DNA of 64,000 nt, taken from NCBI RefSeq assembly GCF_014204895.1, contig NZ_JACHMF010000001.1:3658001-3722000 (forward strand), read 5' to 3'. The notes under the pieces were generated by a model, which did no database searches, had not been told where the DNA came from, and saw only the letters and a program-made list of their open reading frames with translations. Below are positions 43,998 to 52,660 of this stretch, in pieces. Both the position numbers and the translations under genes were made by a program. Numbering within the stretch: position 1 is the first letter of the stretch; each line of letters begins with the position of its first letter. Origin of the DNA: Paractinoplanes abujensis (GTDB taxonomy: Bacteria; Actinomycetota; Actinomycetes; Mycobacteriales; Micromonosporaceae).

Positions 43998-44336
43998 ATG
44001 GTAGAAACTGCGGTCGTGACAACCTCACCCTTCACGATCTCCGAGCGGGAGGCACCCACCGGTGTTCTGCGCGTAAGCCTGACCGGTGACTTCGACGTGA
44101 GCGTCGGGGACACCCTCGCCCGCGCGTTGATCGAGGCGGCCCGCCGGCCCCATATCGACGAGGTGGTCGTCGACCTCGAGCACACCCGTTTCATCGACTC
44201 GCACGCGGTGGCGGGCCTGGTGGCGGGCTACCAGACGGCTCGCCGGGCCGAGCGCGGCTTCACCGTCGTCAACGGCCGCGGCACCGTCCAGGAGGTCCTC
44301 GACATCACCGGGCTGTCCGAGGTGCTCTGCCGATAG
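43998..44336 (+). CDS. STAS-domain anti-sigma factor antagonist
   Basis: A 112-residue RsbV/SpoIIAA-like protein. The fold is seen in GVLRVSLTGDFDVSVGDTLARAL. The switch loop is DLEHTRFIDSHAVAGLV, where the Ser in DSHAV is the expected phosphorylation site. When dephosphorylated it should bind the upstream kinase and release its sigma factor. The pair resembles the stress-sigma partner switch; SigB-like promoters at 6.6 kb give it a possible target. Confidence 0.9.
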   Translation: MVETAVVTTSPFTISEREAPTGVLRVSLTGDFDVSVGDTLARALIEAARRPHIDEVVVDLEHTRFIDSHAVAGLVAGYQTARRAERGFTVVNGRGTVQEVLDITGLSEVLCR

Positions 44337-44380
44337 GAGCCCCGCCGCCCCCTGTACATCCACGTGTATGGGGGCGCGCC

Positions 44381-44970
44381 ATGACGATCGCCGCCGGGTT
44401 CGCCCTCGGCCTGCGGCTGGCCTTCGCCGGCGGCCGGCGCGGCTGGACCCGCACCGCGACGGCGGCGCTGGGCGTGGCCATCGGCGCGGCGGGGCCGCCG
44501 ATGGCTGCGTCGGTGCCCGTCACGCTGGACGCCCGGCACGCGCGCACCGAGGCCCGCTCGGACCATGTGCGCGGCGAGGTGATCCCCGGCCGGCCGCACC
44601 ACGATCGTCGCGGGGATGGACGCACGGTAGGGCGGCAACGCGATCCGGGGGCGGCTGATCCTGCTGCTGATGACGGCCGGCCTGCTGCTCGACGTGACCT
44701 CCCGGCTGCACGAGCGCCGTCGCGTCCTGGGCGTGCTGTCCGCGGCTGCACGGTGGTCTGGTCGGTGCTGCTGCAAGTGGCCGTGCCGGTCTGATCCTGC
44801 CGTCGCAACCGGAACCCGGATCGGGGCCCTGCTGATGTGGCTGTCCGGGCTGCCGGTCCGGTTCACGGCCCGGTCGCGGCCGGCGCCGTCCTGGTATTGG
44901 TGACCACGGTGGCGGTGCTGCTGCCCGCGCTGCGCCGCCTCACCTGCACCGAGGACCTCGCTGCGAATGA
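44381..44970 (+). pseudogene. Collapsed FtsX-like ABC permease gene
   Basis: Three fragments in different frames keep the order of an FtsX/MacB-type permease. The start (LGLRLAFAGGRRGWTRTA, then VPVTLDARHARTEAR) is in frame from the ATG at 44381. A middle membrane stretch (RLILLLMTAGLLLDV, then SRLHERRRVLGVLSA) comes from about 44653. The tail (VTTVAVLLPALRRLTC, EDLAANE) ends at 44970. Intact relatives are about 800 residues, so most of the gene has been deleted and the rest frameshifted. It fills most of the 697-base gap between the STAS and GGDEF genes. Confidence 0.68.
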
Positions 44971-45033
44971 TCGCCCGGCGTCATCCGGATCACATCCGCT
45001 CAGGCCGCCCGGCGAACGGCCGACGGATCGACC

Positions 45034-46500
45034 ATGCGTGCGAGCAGGGTGGGGATGTTACTGGCGGCTGTCACCGGAGCCGTCGTGGTCAGTGTGGTGG
45101 GCTACGGGACAAAACCCGGTGATCTGCTCTACGCCTCGTTCTATCTCGCCGTCTGTTCGGTGGCGTGGTGGGCGGCGCTGCGCCTGCCGCCCGGCCCGGC
45201 CCGCCGGCCCTGGCTGCTGGTCGCGCTGGCCCAGACGTTGTGGTTCGCCGGGGACGCGACCGAACTGGTGAACTTCTACGTGTTCGCCGATGTGCCGAGC
45301 GTGGGGGTGGCCGACGCGTTCTGGTTGTCCGGTTACCCGCTGATGGCGGTGGCGCTGACCTTGATGGCGCGCCGCCGCGCCCCCGGACGGCTGCGCAGCG
45401 GGGTGCTGGACGCGCTGGCCATGACGGTCGCGGCCGCCGCGGCGGCGTGGCAGTTCCTCATCGAACCGCAGCTCGGGCAGGGCTACTCGATGGCGGAGAC
45501 GGTCGTTCCCGTCCTCTACCCGATCGGCGACGTCGTGCTGCTGGCGGCGATCCTGTTCGTGGCGTTGTCGCCGGGCGCGCGCACCGCGCCGACCCGCCTG
45601 CTGCTCGGCGCGGTGCTGTTGTACCTGCTCGTCGACATCGGCTACAACGCTCTGCCGTACGTGCTGGACTACAGCGTGGTCGAGCGCATCGGGCCACTGA
45701 TCCTGCTGGGCAACGCCGCGGTGGTGGCTGCTTGCCTGCATCCGGCGCGAGCCGAGCTGACGACACCGGCCGAACCCACCGCGAATCTGCACCCGGCTCG
45801 CGTGCTGTTCCTCGGCCTGGCGCTGATGACCGCACCCACGCTCACCCTGATGCACGCGGGTTTCGGCCGGGCCGAGATCGCCGCGCTGCTGGCGACCGCC
45901 CTGTGCGCCTCGTTCGTGCTGACCCGCTTCACCATCGCGGTGCGTGAGCAGGAGCGCACTCAGGCCCAGCTGGCCTATCAGGCGCAGCACGACCCGCTGA
46001 CCGGGCTGGCGAACCGGGCGGTGCTGACCGGCCGCCTGGAACGACAGCTGTCGGCCCCGGACGCCTCGGTCGCGGTGCTCTATCTCGACCTGGACGGTTT
46101 CAAGCAGATCAATGACGAGCACGGGCACGAAGCCGGCGATGCGATTCTGACCGCGGTGGCCGCACGCCTGTCGAGCACGGTCCGCGAGACCGATGTCGTA
46201 GCGCGTCTGGGCGGTGACGAGTTCGTCGTCCTCTGCCCGGGACTGCCGGCCGAGGAGGCAGCTGAGCTGGCCGAGCGAGTGCTGCAGGAACTGGCCGGGC
46301 CGGTTGCCTTCCGCGGCGTGCGCCTCGCCATCGGGGCCAGTATCGGCATCGCCGCGCATCAGGGCACTCGTCCCTGCAGCACGACGGCCCTGCTCCGCGA
46401 GGCCGACACGGCCATGTATGAAGCGAAGCGCCGCGGCCGTGGCACCTGGGTCCTCGGCGGCACCGGCGCCGGCTCGACTGCTCCGCACATGGCGCGGTAA
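45034..46500 (+). CDS. Membrane diguanylate cyclase (GGDEF), second copy
   Basis: A 488-residue protein with about nine hydrophobic segments in the first 310 residues and a GGDEF domain at about 325-480. The active site is RLGGDEF and the inhibitory site is RETD five residues before it. QHDPLTGLANRAVL marks the domain start. It should synthesise cyclic di-GMP. The N-terminal membrane part has no recognised ligand-binding domain. It lies just after the decayed permease and is probably transcribed on its own. Confidence 0.9.
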   Translation: MRASRVGMLLAAVTGAVVVSVVGYGTKPGDLLYASFYLAVCSVAWWAALRLPPGPARRPWLLVALAQTLWFAGDATELVNFYVFADVPSVGVADAFWLSGYPLMAVALTLMARRRAPGRLRSGVLDALAMTVAAAAAAWQFLIEPQLGQGYSMAETVVPVLYPIGDVVLLAAILFVALSPGARTAPTRLLLGAVLLYLLVDIGYNALPYVLDYSVVERIGPLILLGNAAVVAACLHPARAELTTPAEPTANLHPARVLFLGLALMTAPTLTLMHAGFGRAEIAALLATALCASFVLTRFTIAVREQERTQAQLAYQAQHDPLTGLANRAVLTGRLERQLSAPDASVAVLYLDLDGFKQINDEHGHEAGDAILTAVAARLSSTVRETDVVARLGGDEFVVLCPGLPAEEAAELAERVLQELAGPVAFRGVRLAIGASIGIAAHQGTRPCSTTALLREADTAMYEAKRRGRGTWVLGGTGAGSTAPHMAR

Positions 46501-46514
46501 CACTTTTCACGAAA

Positions 46515-46543
46515 CGGTTTTCCGCAGCCTTCGGTTAAAACCG
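46515..46543 (+). terminator. Possible terminator after the GGDEF gene
   Basis: A 7-bp stem (CGGTTTT with AAAACCG) around a 15-base loop, 15 bases after the stop codon. The stem is AT-rich, so the call is tentative. Confidence 0.4.
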
Positions 46544-46610
46544 ATCAATGCAAGTTCATTGTCCTCCTTGAATGCCTAGGCGCATTCTGGCAACGTGCTG
46601 GCAATAGCCT

Positions 46611-46622
46611 GTTAACGTTAAC
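46611..46622 (+). promoter_or_regulatory. LacI-type operator before the esterase and alpha-galactosidase operon
   Basis: GTTAACGTTAAC is a perfect 12-bp palindrome, 33 bases before the start codon. TTGAAT (46568-46573), 17 bases, CAACGT is a possible promoter upstream, which places the operator just after the start of transcription. The core matches the second GH127 operator at one mismatch. Confidence 0.65.
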
Positions 46623-46655
46623 CAGCAGCTCCACACGCTGCCGGGAGGAGCATCT

Positions 46656-47759
46656 GTGCGCATGCGAAAAAGCCGGTTTCTGGCTGCCGCCCTCGCCCTG
46701 GGACTGTCACTGATCGGACTGGCCGCACCGACCGCCGCGGCCGCCGCGGAGTCGAACGGCGGGGTTCGGGTCATGCCGCTGGGCGACTCGATCACCGAGG
46801 GCACACAGGTTCCCGGGGGCTATCGCACCGGGCTCTGGCAGCGGTTGGCCGGCGCCGGTTACCGCGTCGACCTCGTCGGCTCCCAGTTCAACGGGCCCGC
46901 CGCCCTGGGCGACCACGACCACGAGGGCCACCCGGGCTGGCGGATCGACCAGATCGACGCCAACATCACCCGCTGGCTGCAGACCACCACCCCGCGCACC
47001 GTGCTGCTGCACATCGGGACCAACGACATCCTGCAGAACTACAACGTGTCCTCCGCACCCGGCCGGCTGTCCACGCTGATCGACCGCATCGCCGCCGCCG
47101 CGCCCGCCGCGGACGTCTTCGTGGCCACCATCATCCCGCTCGCCTCGCCCAGCCAGGAGTCGGCCGCCCGTACCTTCAACGCCGCGCTCCCGGGCATCGT
47201 GCAGGGCAAGGTGGCCGCCGGCAAACGGGTCCACCTCGTCGACATGCACGCCGCGCTGACCACCGCGGACCTCATCGACGGCATCCACCCCACCGCCGGC
47301 GGCTACGACAAGATGGCCGCGGTCTGGTACGCCGCGCTGCGCTCCGTCCCCGGCACCATCGGCGAGCCCACCGGCACACCCACCGGCGGCGCGCTGGCCG
47401 GAGCCGGCTCGGGACGGTGCCTGGACGTGCCGGGCAGCAACACCGCCAACGGCACCCAGCCGGTCATCTGGGACTGCAACGGCGCCGCCAACCAGAGATG
47501 GACCGCCTCCGGCCAGACCCTGCAAGCCCTCGGTAAGTGCCTCGACTCACCGACCGGCGCCACCGCCGGCAGCAAGGTGCAGATCTGGGACTGCTCCGGG
47601 GCGGCCAACCAGCGCTGGAACCGCAACGCGAACGGAACCATCAGCAACGTCGCGTCCGGTCTGTGCCTGGACGTCAGCGCCAACGCCACCGCCGCCGGCA
47701 GCCGGGTCCAGCTGTGGACCTGCACGGGCGCCGCCAACCAGGTCTGGACCGGTCGATAA
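46656..47759 (+). CDS. Secreted SGNH/GDSL esterase with CBM13
   Basis: A 367-residue secreted hydrolase. A signal peptide ends near AAAAE (about residue 30). The SGNH domain (about 35-235) has block I GDSITEG with Ser45, block III HIGTNDI, and Asp208-xx-His211 in DGIHPTAGGYDKMA; it resembles CE3 acetyl-xylan esterases. A ricin-type CBM13 (about 244-367) with repeats CLDVPGS, CLDSPTG and CLDVSAN follows. GGGAGGAG precedes the GTG at 46656; the ATG two codons later is the alternative. It is three bases from the GH27 gene and co-transcribed with it. Confidence 0.9.
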   Translation: MRMRKSRFLAAALALGLSLIGLAAPTAAAAAESNGGVRVMPLGDSITEGTQVPGGYRTGLWQRLAGAGYRVDLVGSQFNGPAALGDHDHEGHPGWRIDQIDANITRWLQTTTPRTVLLHIGTNDILQNYNVSSAPGRLSTLIDRIAAAAPAADVFVATIIPLASPSQESAARTFNAALPGIVQGKVAAGKRVHLVDMHAALTTADLIDGIHPTAGGYDKMAAVWYAALRSVPGTIGEPTGTPTGGALAGAGSGRCLDVPGSNTANGTQPVIWDCNGAANQRWTASGQTLQALGKCLDSPTGATAGSKVQIWDCSGAANQRWNRNANGTISNVASGLCLDVSANATAAGSRVQLWTCTGAANQVWTGR

Positions 47760-47762
47760 CCC

Positions 47763-49397
47763 ATGAGACGTCTCAGGAACATGCTCGCGGCGGCGCTTCT
47801 GCTGCTGTCAGGCACCGCGTTCGTCGTCACCGCCACCCCGGCGCAAGCCCTGGACAACGGGGTGGGCCGCACGCCTCCGATGGGCTGGAACAGCTGGAAC
47901 ACCTTCTTCTGCAACATCAACGAGTCGCTGATCCGGGGAATGGCCGACAGCATCGTCAGCACCGGGATGCGGGACGCGGGTTATCAGTACGTGGTGGTCG
48001 ACGACTGCTGGATGAACCCGAACCGCGACTCCGGCGGCAACCTGCAGGCGGACCCGGCCCGCTTCCCCAGCGGCATGAAAGCGCTCGGCGACTACATCCA
48101 CAGCCGGGGCTTGAAGTTCGGCATCTATCAGGCACCGCTGGACAAGACCTGCGCGCAGTACTTCGGCAACTATCCGGGGGCGACCGGCAGTCAGGGCCAC
48201 GAGACCCAGGACGCGCGGCAGTTCGCCGCGTGGGGCGTCGACTACCTCAAGTACGACTGGTGCTCCCCCAGCGGCACGATCGCCGAGCAGGTCGCCACGT
48301 TCGCCAAGATGCGCGACGCGCTGGCCGCCACCGGGCGGCCGATCCTCTACAGCATCAACCCCAACAGCATCCACGCCAAGACCGGCCCGCAGCGTGACTG
48401 GGGCGACGTGGCCAACATCTGGCGCACCACCGAGGACATCCAGCTGGTGTGGAAGACCGACCAGGTCAACGGCTACCCGATGGGTGTGCAGAACATCATC
48501 GACGTCACCGTGCCGCTGGCCGGCTACGCGAAGCCGGGCGGCTTCAACGACCCGGACATGATGGAGGTCGGCCGGGGCACGCTGACCGACACCGAGCAGC
48601 GCTCCCACTTCGCCATGTGGGCGGTCATGGCCGCCCCGCTGATCGCCGGCAACGACATCCGCTCGATGTCCGCCGCCACCCAGACGATCCTGAAGAACCC
48701 GCGGCTCATCGCCGTCAACCAGGACCCCCTGGGCCGCCAGGGCGTCCAGGTCGCGGGCGACACGAACCAGCGCGTCCTGGCCAAACGCCTGTCCAACGGC
48801 GACGTCGCGGTGGCCCTGTTCAACCAGAGCGGCTCGACCCGGACGATCGCCACCACGGCCGCGGCTATCGGCAAGTCCGGGGCGTCCTCGTACACCCTGG
48901 TCGACGCCTGGACCGGCGCCACGACCACCACCGCCGGCACGATCAGCGCCGCCGTGCCCGCGCACGGCACGGCCGTGTACCGGGTCAGCGGCGGCACCAC
49001 GGGCGAGCCGAGCACACCGGCGGTCTTCAGCCTGGTCAGCTCCTCGTCGGGCCGCTGCCTGGACGTGCCGAACAGCAACACCACCAACGGCACCCAACCG
49101 GTCGTCTGGGACTGCAGCAACGCCGCCAACCAGAAGTGGACCGCCTCCGGGCAGACGCTGCAGGCCCTGGGCAAGTGCCTCGATGCACCGATCAACGGCA
49201 CCGCGGGCACCAAGGTGCAGCTGTGGGACTGCAACGGCGGCAGCAACCAGCAGTGGACCCAGACCGGCGGCACGATCCGCAACAACCAGACCGGGCTCTG
49301 CCTCGACGTCAACAACAACCAAACCGCCAACGGCACGCTGACCCTGCTCTGGACCTGCACAGGCGCGGCCAACCAGCAGTGGAGCCGCCGATCCTGA
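47763..49397 (+). CDS. Secreted GH27 alpha-galactosidase with CBM13
   Basis: A 544-residue secreted enzyme. A signal peptide (about 1-29, ending AQA-LD) precedes the GH27 barrel: GRTPPMGWNSWNTF, VVVDDCWMNP, nucleophile Asp165 in YLKYDWC and acid/base Asp225 in RTTEDIQLVW. An antiparallel beta domain follows to about 410, then a ricin-type CBM13 (about 419-544: CLDVPNS, CLDAPIN, CLDVNNN). It should remove galactose side chains from galactomannan outside the cell, complementing the cytoplasmic GH36 enzyme at 2847. A strong terminator closes the operon. Confidence 0.95.
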   Translation: MRRLRNMLAAALLLLSGTAFVVTATPAQALDNGVGRTPPMGWNSWNTFFCNINESLIRGMADSIVSTGMRDAGYQYVVVDDCWMNPNRDSGGNLQADPARFPSGMKALGDYIHSRGLKFGIYQAPLDKTCAQYFGNYPGATGSQGHETQDARQFAAWGVDYLKYDWCSPSGTIAEQVATFAKMRDALAATGRPILYSINPNSIHAKTGPQRDWGDVANIWRTTEDIQLVWKTDQVNGYPMGVQNIIDVTVPLAGYAKPGGFNDPDMMEVGRGTLTDTEQRSHFAMWAVMAAPLIAGNDIRSMSAATQTILKNPRLIAVNQDPLGRQGVQVAGDTNQRVLAKRLSNGDVAVALFNQSGSTRTIATTAAAIGKSGASSYTLVDAWTGATTTTAGTISAAVPAHGTAVYRVSGGTTGEPSTPAVFSLVSSSSGRCLDVPNSNTTNGTQPVVWDCSNAANQKWTASGQTLQALGKCLDAPINGTAGTKVQLWDCNGGSNQQWTQTGGTIRNNQTGLCLDVNNNQTANGTLTLLWTCTGAANQQWSRRS

Positions 49398-49419
49398 GAG
49401 TCCTTCGGGCCTGGGACCA

Positions 49420-49459
49420 GCCGGCCGGCGACACCCCGCGCGGGGTGTGGCCGGCCGGT
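49420..49459 (+). terminator. Strong hairpin terminator
   Basis: A long stem centred on the perfect 18-bp palindrome ACACCCCGCGCGGGGTGT and continued by CCGGCCGGC with GGCCGGCCGG on either side with one mismatch. It begins 22 bases after the GH27 stop. Confidence 0.8.
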
Positions 49460-49746
49460 CCAAGGTCTGGTTCCGTCTGCGCACGGCCGGCGCTCCGCCG
49501 GCCGTGCGCGGCGACGCGACCATACAGGCGTGCTGTCAGCTGCGTGACGCGGGCGCCGACCTCATCGGTGCGCTCGACGGCAGCACGACCGGACTCGACC
49601 GCGGCTTCGCGTCGATGAAGATCGCCGAGTGGATGGGAAACGACCGGCCGGGCAACACGCTGGACCGGACGACGCTGGGCGCCGGCTTCGGGCCCCCGCG
49701 CCCCAGGGACGTCAAGGTTGGCCAGAACGACGTCGCCGTCCGCTGA
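49447..49746 (+). CDS. Hypothetical small protein or gene fragment
   Basis: A 99-residue frame starting inside the terminator stem. The middle (QLRDAGADLIGALDGS, then FASMKIAEWMGNDRPGN) has a protein-like composition, but there is no ribosome-binding site and I recognise no family. It may be the remainder of a larger gene. It covers most of the 360-base space between the GH27 and the small membrane protein genes. Confidence 0.25.
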   Translation: MAGRSKVWFRLRTAGAPPAVRGDATIQACCQLRDAGADLIGALDGSTTGLDRGFASMKIAEWMGNDRPGNTLDRTTLGAGFGPPRPRDVKVGQNDVAVR

Positions 49747-49758
49747 CCGGGCGGGCGA

Positions 49759-49890
49759 TCAGCCGGTGTAGTGGTTCCACGACCACACCGCGGCGAAGGT
49801 GACGGCACCGGCGACCACCAGCATGAGCAACGCGAAGACGGCGGGCCAGGCCCACGCGACGGGTTCGGAGGTCTTCGGTGCGACAGTCAT
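49759..49890 (-). CDS. Single-helix small membrane protein
   Basis: A 43-residue protein with one membrane helix at about 16-36 (AVFALLMLVVAGAVTFAAVW) and short hydrophilic ends. GGGAGTGGAC precedes the ATG at 49890. A longer frame upstream runs into promoter sequence. No family is recognised. Small helix proteins of this size often partner a larger membrane protein. Confidence 0.55.
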   Translation of the reverse strand: MTVAPKTSEPVAWAWPAVFALLMLVVAGAVTFAAVWSWNHYTG

Positions 49891-49972
49891 GTCCACTCCC
49901 AGCGATGTCGGTGCGTTGACGCCTCGATTCTTCGCCGCGGCACCCGTTCCGGACATCTGCAGGCAGTCGGAT

Positions 49973-50019
49973 CTCGGCCGGCCCGACTACGACGAAGGTC
50001 GTATGCCCGGCCGGCCGAG
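49973..50019 (-). terminator. Hairpin terminator after the propeller-protein gene
   Basis: An 11-bp perfect stem (CTCGGCCGGCC with GGCCGGCCGAG) enclosing a second 6-bp stem (TACGAC with GTCGTA). It lies in the 260-base gap 49891-50151, which otherwise shows nothing. Confidence 0.65.
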
Positions 50020-50151
50020 GGGCCGCCGGTGCTGTCACGATCACCCAGCAGACCCTGCGCATCCCTCAGGAGGCGGGCCAGAGCCTGGTCACCGTGACCA
50101 CACGGCCCGGATCGGCCTCCGCGACGGCCCTGGCCGCTTTGCCGGCCCGTG

Positions 50152-51102
50152 TCAGCGACGGCTCCGGGCGAGCCGGGTGACCAGCAGGTTGGGATCCTTC
50201 TGGGTGGTGTAGGCGGCGCTCGGCACGAACACCTTGCCCTCGTGGATCAGCACCGCGGTCGGGTTGGACAGGCCGTCGGCGGCGGTCAGCACCGTCGTGG
50301 CCGGTCGGCCCCCACCGGCCAGCACGACCCGGTTCTCGGTGACCAGACCGGCCAGGACCTGCTCGCCCGGGCCGGTGAAAGCGAAGTCGTCGATCCCGGT
50401 GAGCCCGGTCGCGATCGTCGTGAAGACCCCGGCCCCGCGGCCGCTCAGCGGCGTCCGCAGCAGCGTGCCGCGGTCGAGGTTGGACACATAGAGGTGCCCG
50501 CCACGTATCTTGGCCCCGTTGACGCCGAAGAAACCGGCCGGCGCGAGCGCCGCGTCGGTGCTGAAAACCCTGACCCGGCCTGTGGTGGTAACGGCGTAGA
50601 CCGCGCCCCGGGCCGAGTCGGTCACGTAGAGCGTTCCGGTCCGGTCGTCCAGGGCGAGGCCGTTGGGCAGCCCGTCGGCCGGCAGATCGGCGAGTTTGCG
50701 GGGCGCGGCGCCCTCGGAGAACGTCCAGACACCGGTCTCCCGCGCGGAGCCGGTCGCGTAAAGCACATAGAAGGTGTGGCCGTCGCGGACCAGGCCGCTG
50801 GTCAGGGGGAAACCGAGCAGCGGCGTCACGGCCGCCGGATCGGCCGGCGCGGGCAGGGTGGCCAGCACCTGCACTTTCCCGTACGGGGTGAGGCGCGCGA
50901 CCTGCCGCGCGCCGGCGAACGTGACGTCGACGCTGCCGCCGCGGTCCGGGACGACGTTCTCCGGCATCTGACCGGCGGCCAGATCGAGGTGGACGATCGT
51001 GGCGCCGCGCGTGGCCGGGGCGGCGCTCGCGGGGGCGGCCAGCAGGGCGCCGGAGGCGAGGACCGCCGCGGCGAGCAGGGCTCGGGTGATTCGCTGGTTC
51101 AT
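50152..51102 (-). CDS. Secreted ScyD/ScyE-like beta-propeller protein
   Basis: A 316-residue secreted protein. The signal peptide ends near ASA-AP (residue 28). The rest is a beta-propeller with repeated blades (DGLPNGLALDDRTGTLYVTDS, VNGAKIRGGHLYVSNLDRG, FAFTGPGEQVLAG) as in the ScyD/ScyE and SMP-30-like groups. No catalytic residues are evident. It may bind a ligand or act as a lactonase; function is open. Transcribed alone. Confidence 0.83.
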   Translation of the reverse strand: MNQRITRALLAAAVLASGALLAAPASAAPATRGATIVHLDLAAGQMPENVVPDRGGSVDVTFAGARQVARLTPYGKVQVLATLPAPADPAAVTPLLGFPLTSGLVRDGHTFYVLYATGSARETGVWTFSEGAAPRKLADLPADGLPNGLALDDRTGTLYVTDSARGAVYAVTTTGRVRVFSTDAALAPAGFFGVNGAKIRGGHLYVSNLDRGTLLRTPLSGRGAGVFTTIATGLTGIDDFAFTGPGEQVLAGLVTENRVVLAGGGRPATTVLTAADGLSNPTAVLIHEGKVFVPSAAYTTQKDPNLLVTRLARSRR

Positions 51103-51190
51103 GCCGACCAGCTTGGAACGGCGCTGACGCGCTATCCAGACCGGCTCATGGCTACGCCTGGCAGGTGCAGTCTGCCCCCGGATGTCGGCC

Positions 51191-52570
51191 CTACCAGCCT
51201 CGTTCGGCCGCCTGGATCTCGCCGGCGGCGATCGCGGCCCGCAACTCGGCGTGATCCCCGTGGGTCTGCTGGGCGTAGTCGCGGGCGTAGCCGAGGATGC
51301 CGTCCCGGAACGCGTTGCCCCGGCCGATGTAGCCCGCGATCGCGGCCGGGTCGCCGCTGCGGGCGTGCGACTTGGCCAGCGCGTGACCGCAGGTCGCGGC
51401 GAACTGGGGCAGGTATCCCGCGATCTGCTTCCCGTCAGGGATGATCTTCATGTCGCGGTACTGGCGTACGTAGTAGTCGAAGCCGTCGACACGCATGTGG
51501 CCGAGGAAGATGTCGCTGGCCGACTGCATGAGGCGCTGGCCGACGATGACCCGTTCACCGTGGTTGGCGAACCCGCCGGGGCCCAGGAACTCCTCGTAGA
51601 CCGACGCGGTCGCCTGTTTGGCCTGCGAGAACACCGGCTGCCGCCCGCTGTCGCCCTCGAGCAGGTTGAGCCACACGCGCATGCCGACGCTGCCGACCCC
51701 GACGATCTGCCGTACGGAATCGACCCGCTGGAAACGGTTGACCAACCGGCGCAGGTGCGGCGAGATCGAGGCCAGGTACGTGTCGTAGAACTCCTCGGCG
51801 GCCCGGACGCGCTGTTCGTGGCTCAGCCCGTCGTCGAGGCGCTTCATCGGGTCCAGCGCGATGCGGCGCCGCCCGTCCTCCTCGGTGACCAGTTGCTGCG
51901 CCACCCCGTGGTGGGTCCGCTTGCGCGACTGCTTCGCGATGGTGCGCGCCGTGGCCTCGGCGAACTCCGAGGTCAAGCCCTTCAACGGCACATCGGACGT
52001 GATCCGGTCGTACCAGACGTCCAGCTCGCCCATGACGGCGTACCGGCCCATCGCCTCCCGGTACGTGCCGACCGCGGCGGTGGCCGCTTCCTCGGCGCAG
52101 GCCGGGCTCAGCCGTTCCGTCTCCGCGAGCACGTAGATGCTGGTGGTGAGGCGCTTCAGGTCCCACTCGAAGGGCCCGGGCAGGGTCTCGTCGAAGTCGC
52201 GGGCGTCGAACAGGAGCTGCCGCTCGGGCGAGGCCCACAACCCGAAGTTGAGGATGTGCGCGTCACCGCACATCTGCACCGTCAACCCGGAGTGCGGCGC
52301 CGTGGCCAGGTCGGCGGCCATCACGGCGGCCGCACCCCGCAGGTAGGCCCAGGGTGAGGACGCCATCCGGGCATACCGCAGCGGCAGCAGCGCGGGATCC
52401 CGTACGGCCTCCTGCGCGCGGAGCCGGTCGAGGGCCCGCATCCGCCGGGCGCCGGGATCCCACAGCGCGGCGGCCCGGCGCGGTGCCCGGCGGCGCGCCC
52501 GGCGCCCGTCGCGGACATCGGCGGTGACGGTGGCGGATGCGCGTACACGGGGGGCTGACTCGCTCGTCAT
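51191..52570 (-). CDS. DUF2252 family protein
   Basis: A 459-residue soluble protein of the DUF2252 family, which has a kinase-like fold. Signature stretches are MCGDAHILNFGLWASPER, LLFDARDFDETLPGPFEWD, DLKRLTTS and GVGSVGMRVWLNLLEG. The N-terminus is basic (RRARRRAPRRA). I use the ATG at 52570; a GTG at 52591 would place the start inside an inverted repeat (52586-52640). Biochemical role unknown. Confidence 0.88.
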   Translation of the reverse strand: MTSESAPRVRASATVTADVRDGRRARRRAPRRAAALWDPGARRMRALDRLRAQEAVRDPALLPLRYARMASSPWAYLRGAAAVMAADLATAPHSGLTVQMCGDAHILNFGLWASPERQLLFDARDFDETLPGPFEWDLKRLTTSIYVLAETERLSPACAEEAATAAVGTYREAMGRYAVMGELDVWYDRITSDVPLKGLTSEFAEATARTIAKQSRKRTHHGVAQQLVTEEDGRRRIALDPMKRLDDGLSHEQRVRAAEEFYDTYLASISPHLRRLVNRFQRVDSVRQIVGVGSVGMRVWLNLLEGDSGRQPVFSQAKQATASVYEEFLGPGGFANHGERVIVGQRLMQSASDIFLGHMRVDGFDYYVRQYRDMKIIPDGKQIAGYLPQFAATCGHALAKSHARSGDPAAIAGYIGRGNAFRDGILGYARDYAQQTHGDHAELRAAIAAGEIQAAERGW

Positions 52571-52585
52571 GCGCTGCCCGGGACC

Positions 52586-52640
52586 CTTCACTGAATGGTG
52601 GCGCCGCTCCGGGGGGAGGCGCGCTGATCGTTCAGTGAAG
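52586..52640. repeat. 10-bp inverted repeat between two minus-strand genes
   Basis: CTTCACTGAA (52586-52595) and TTCAGTGAAG (52631-52640) are perfect complements separated by 35 GC-rich bases. The position, after one gene and just before the next, allows either a terminator for the LPXTG gene or an operator for the DUF2252 gene. Confidence 0.6.
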
Positions 52641-52660
52641 ACCCTGTGCCTGGAACACAG

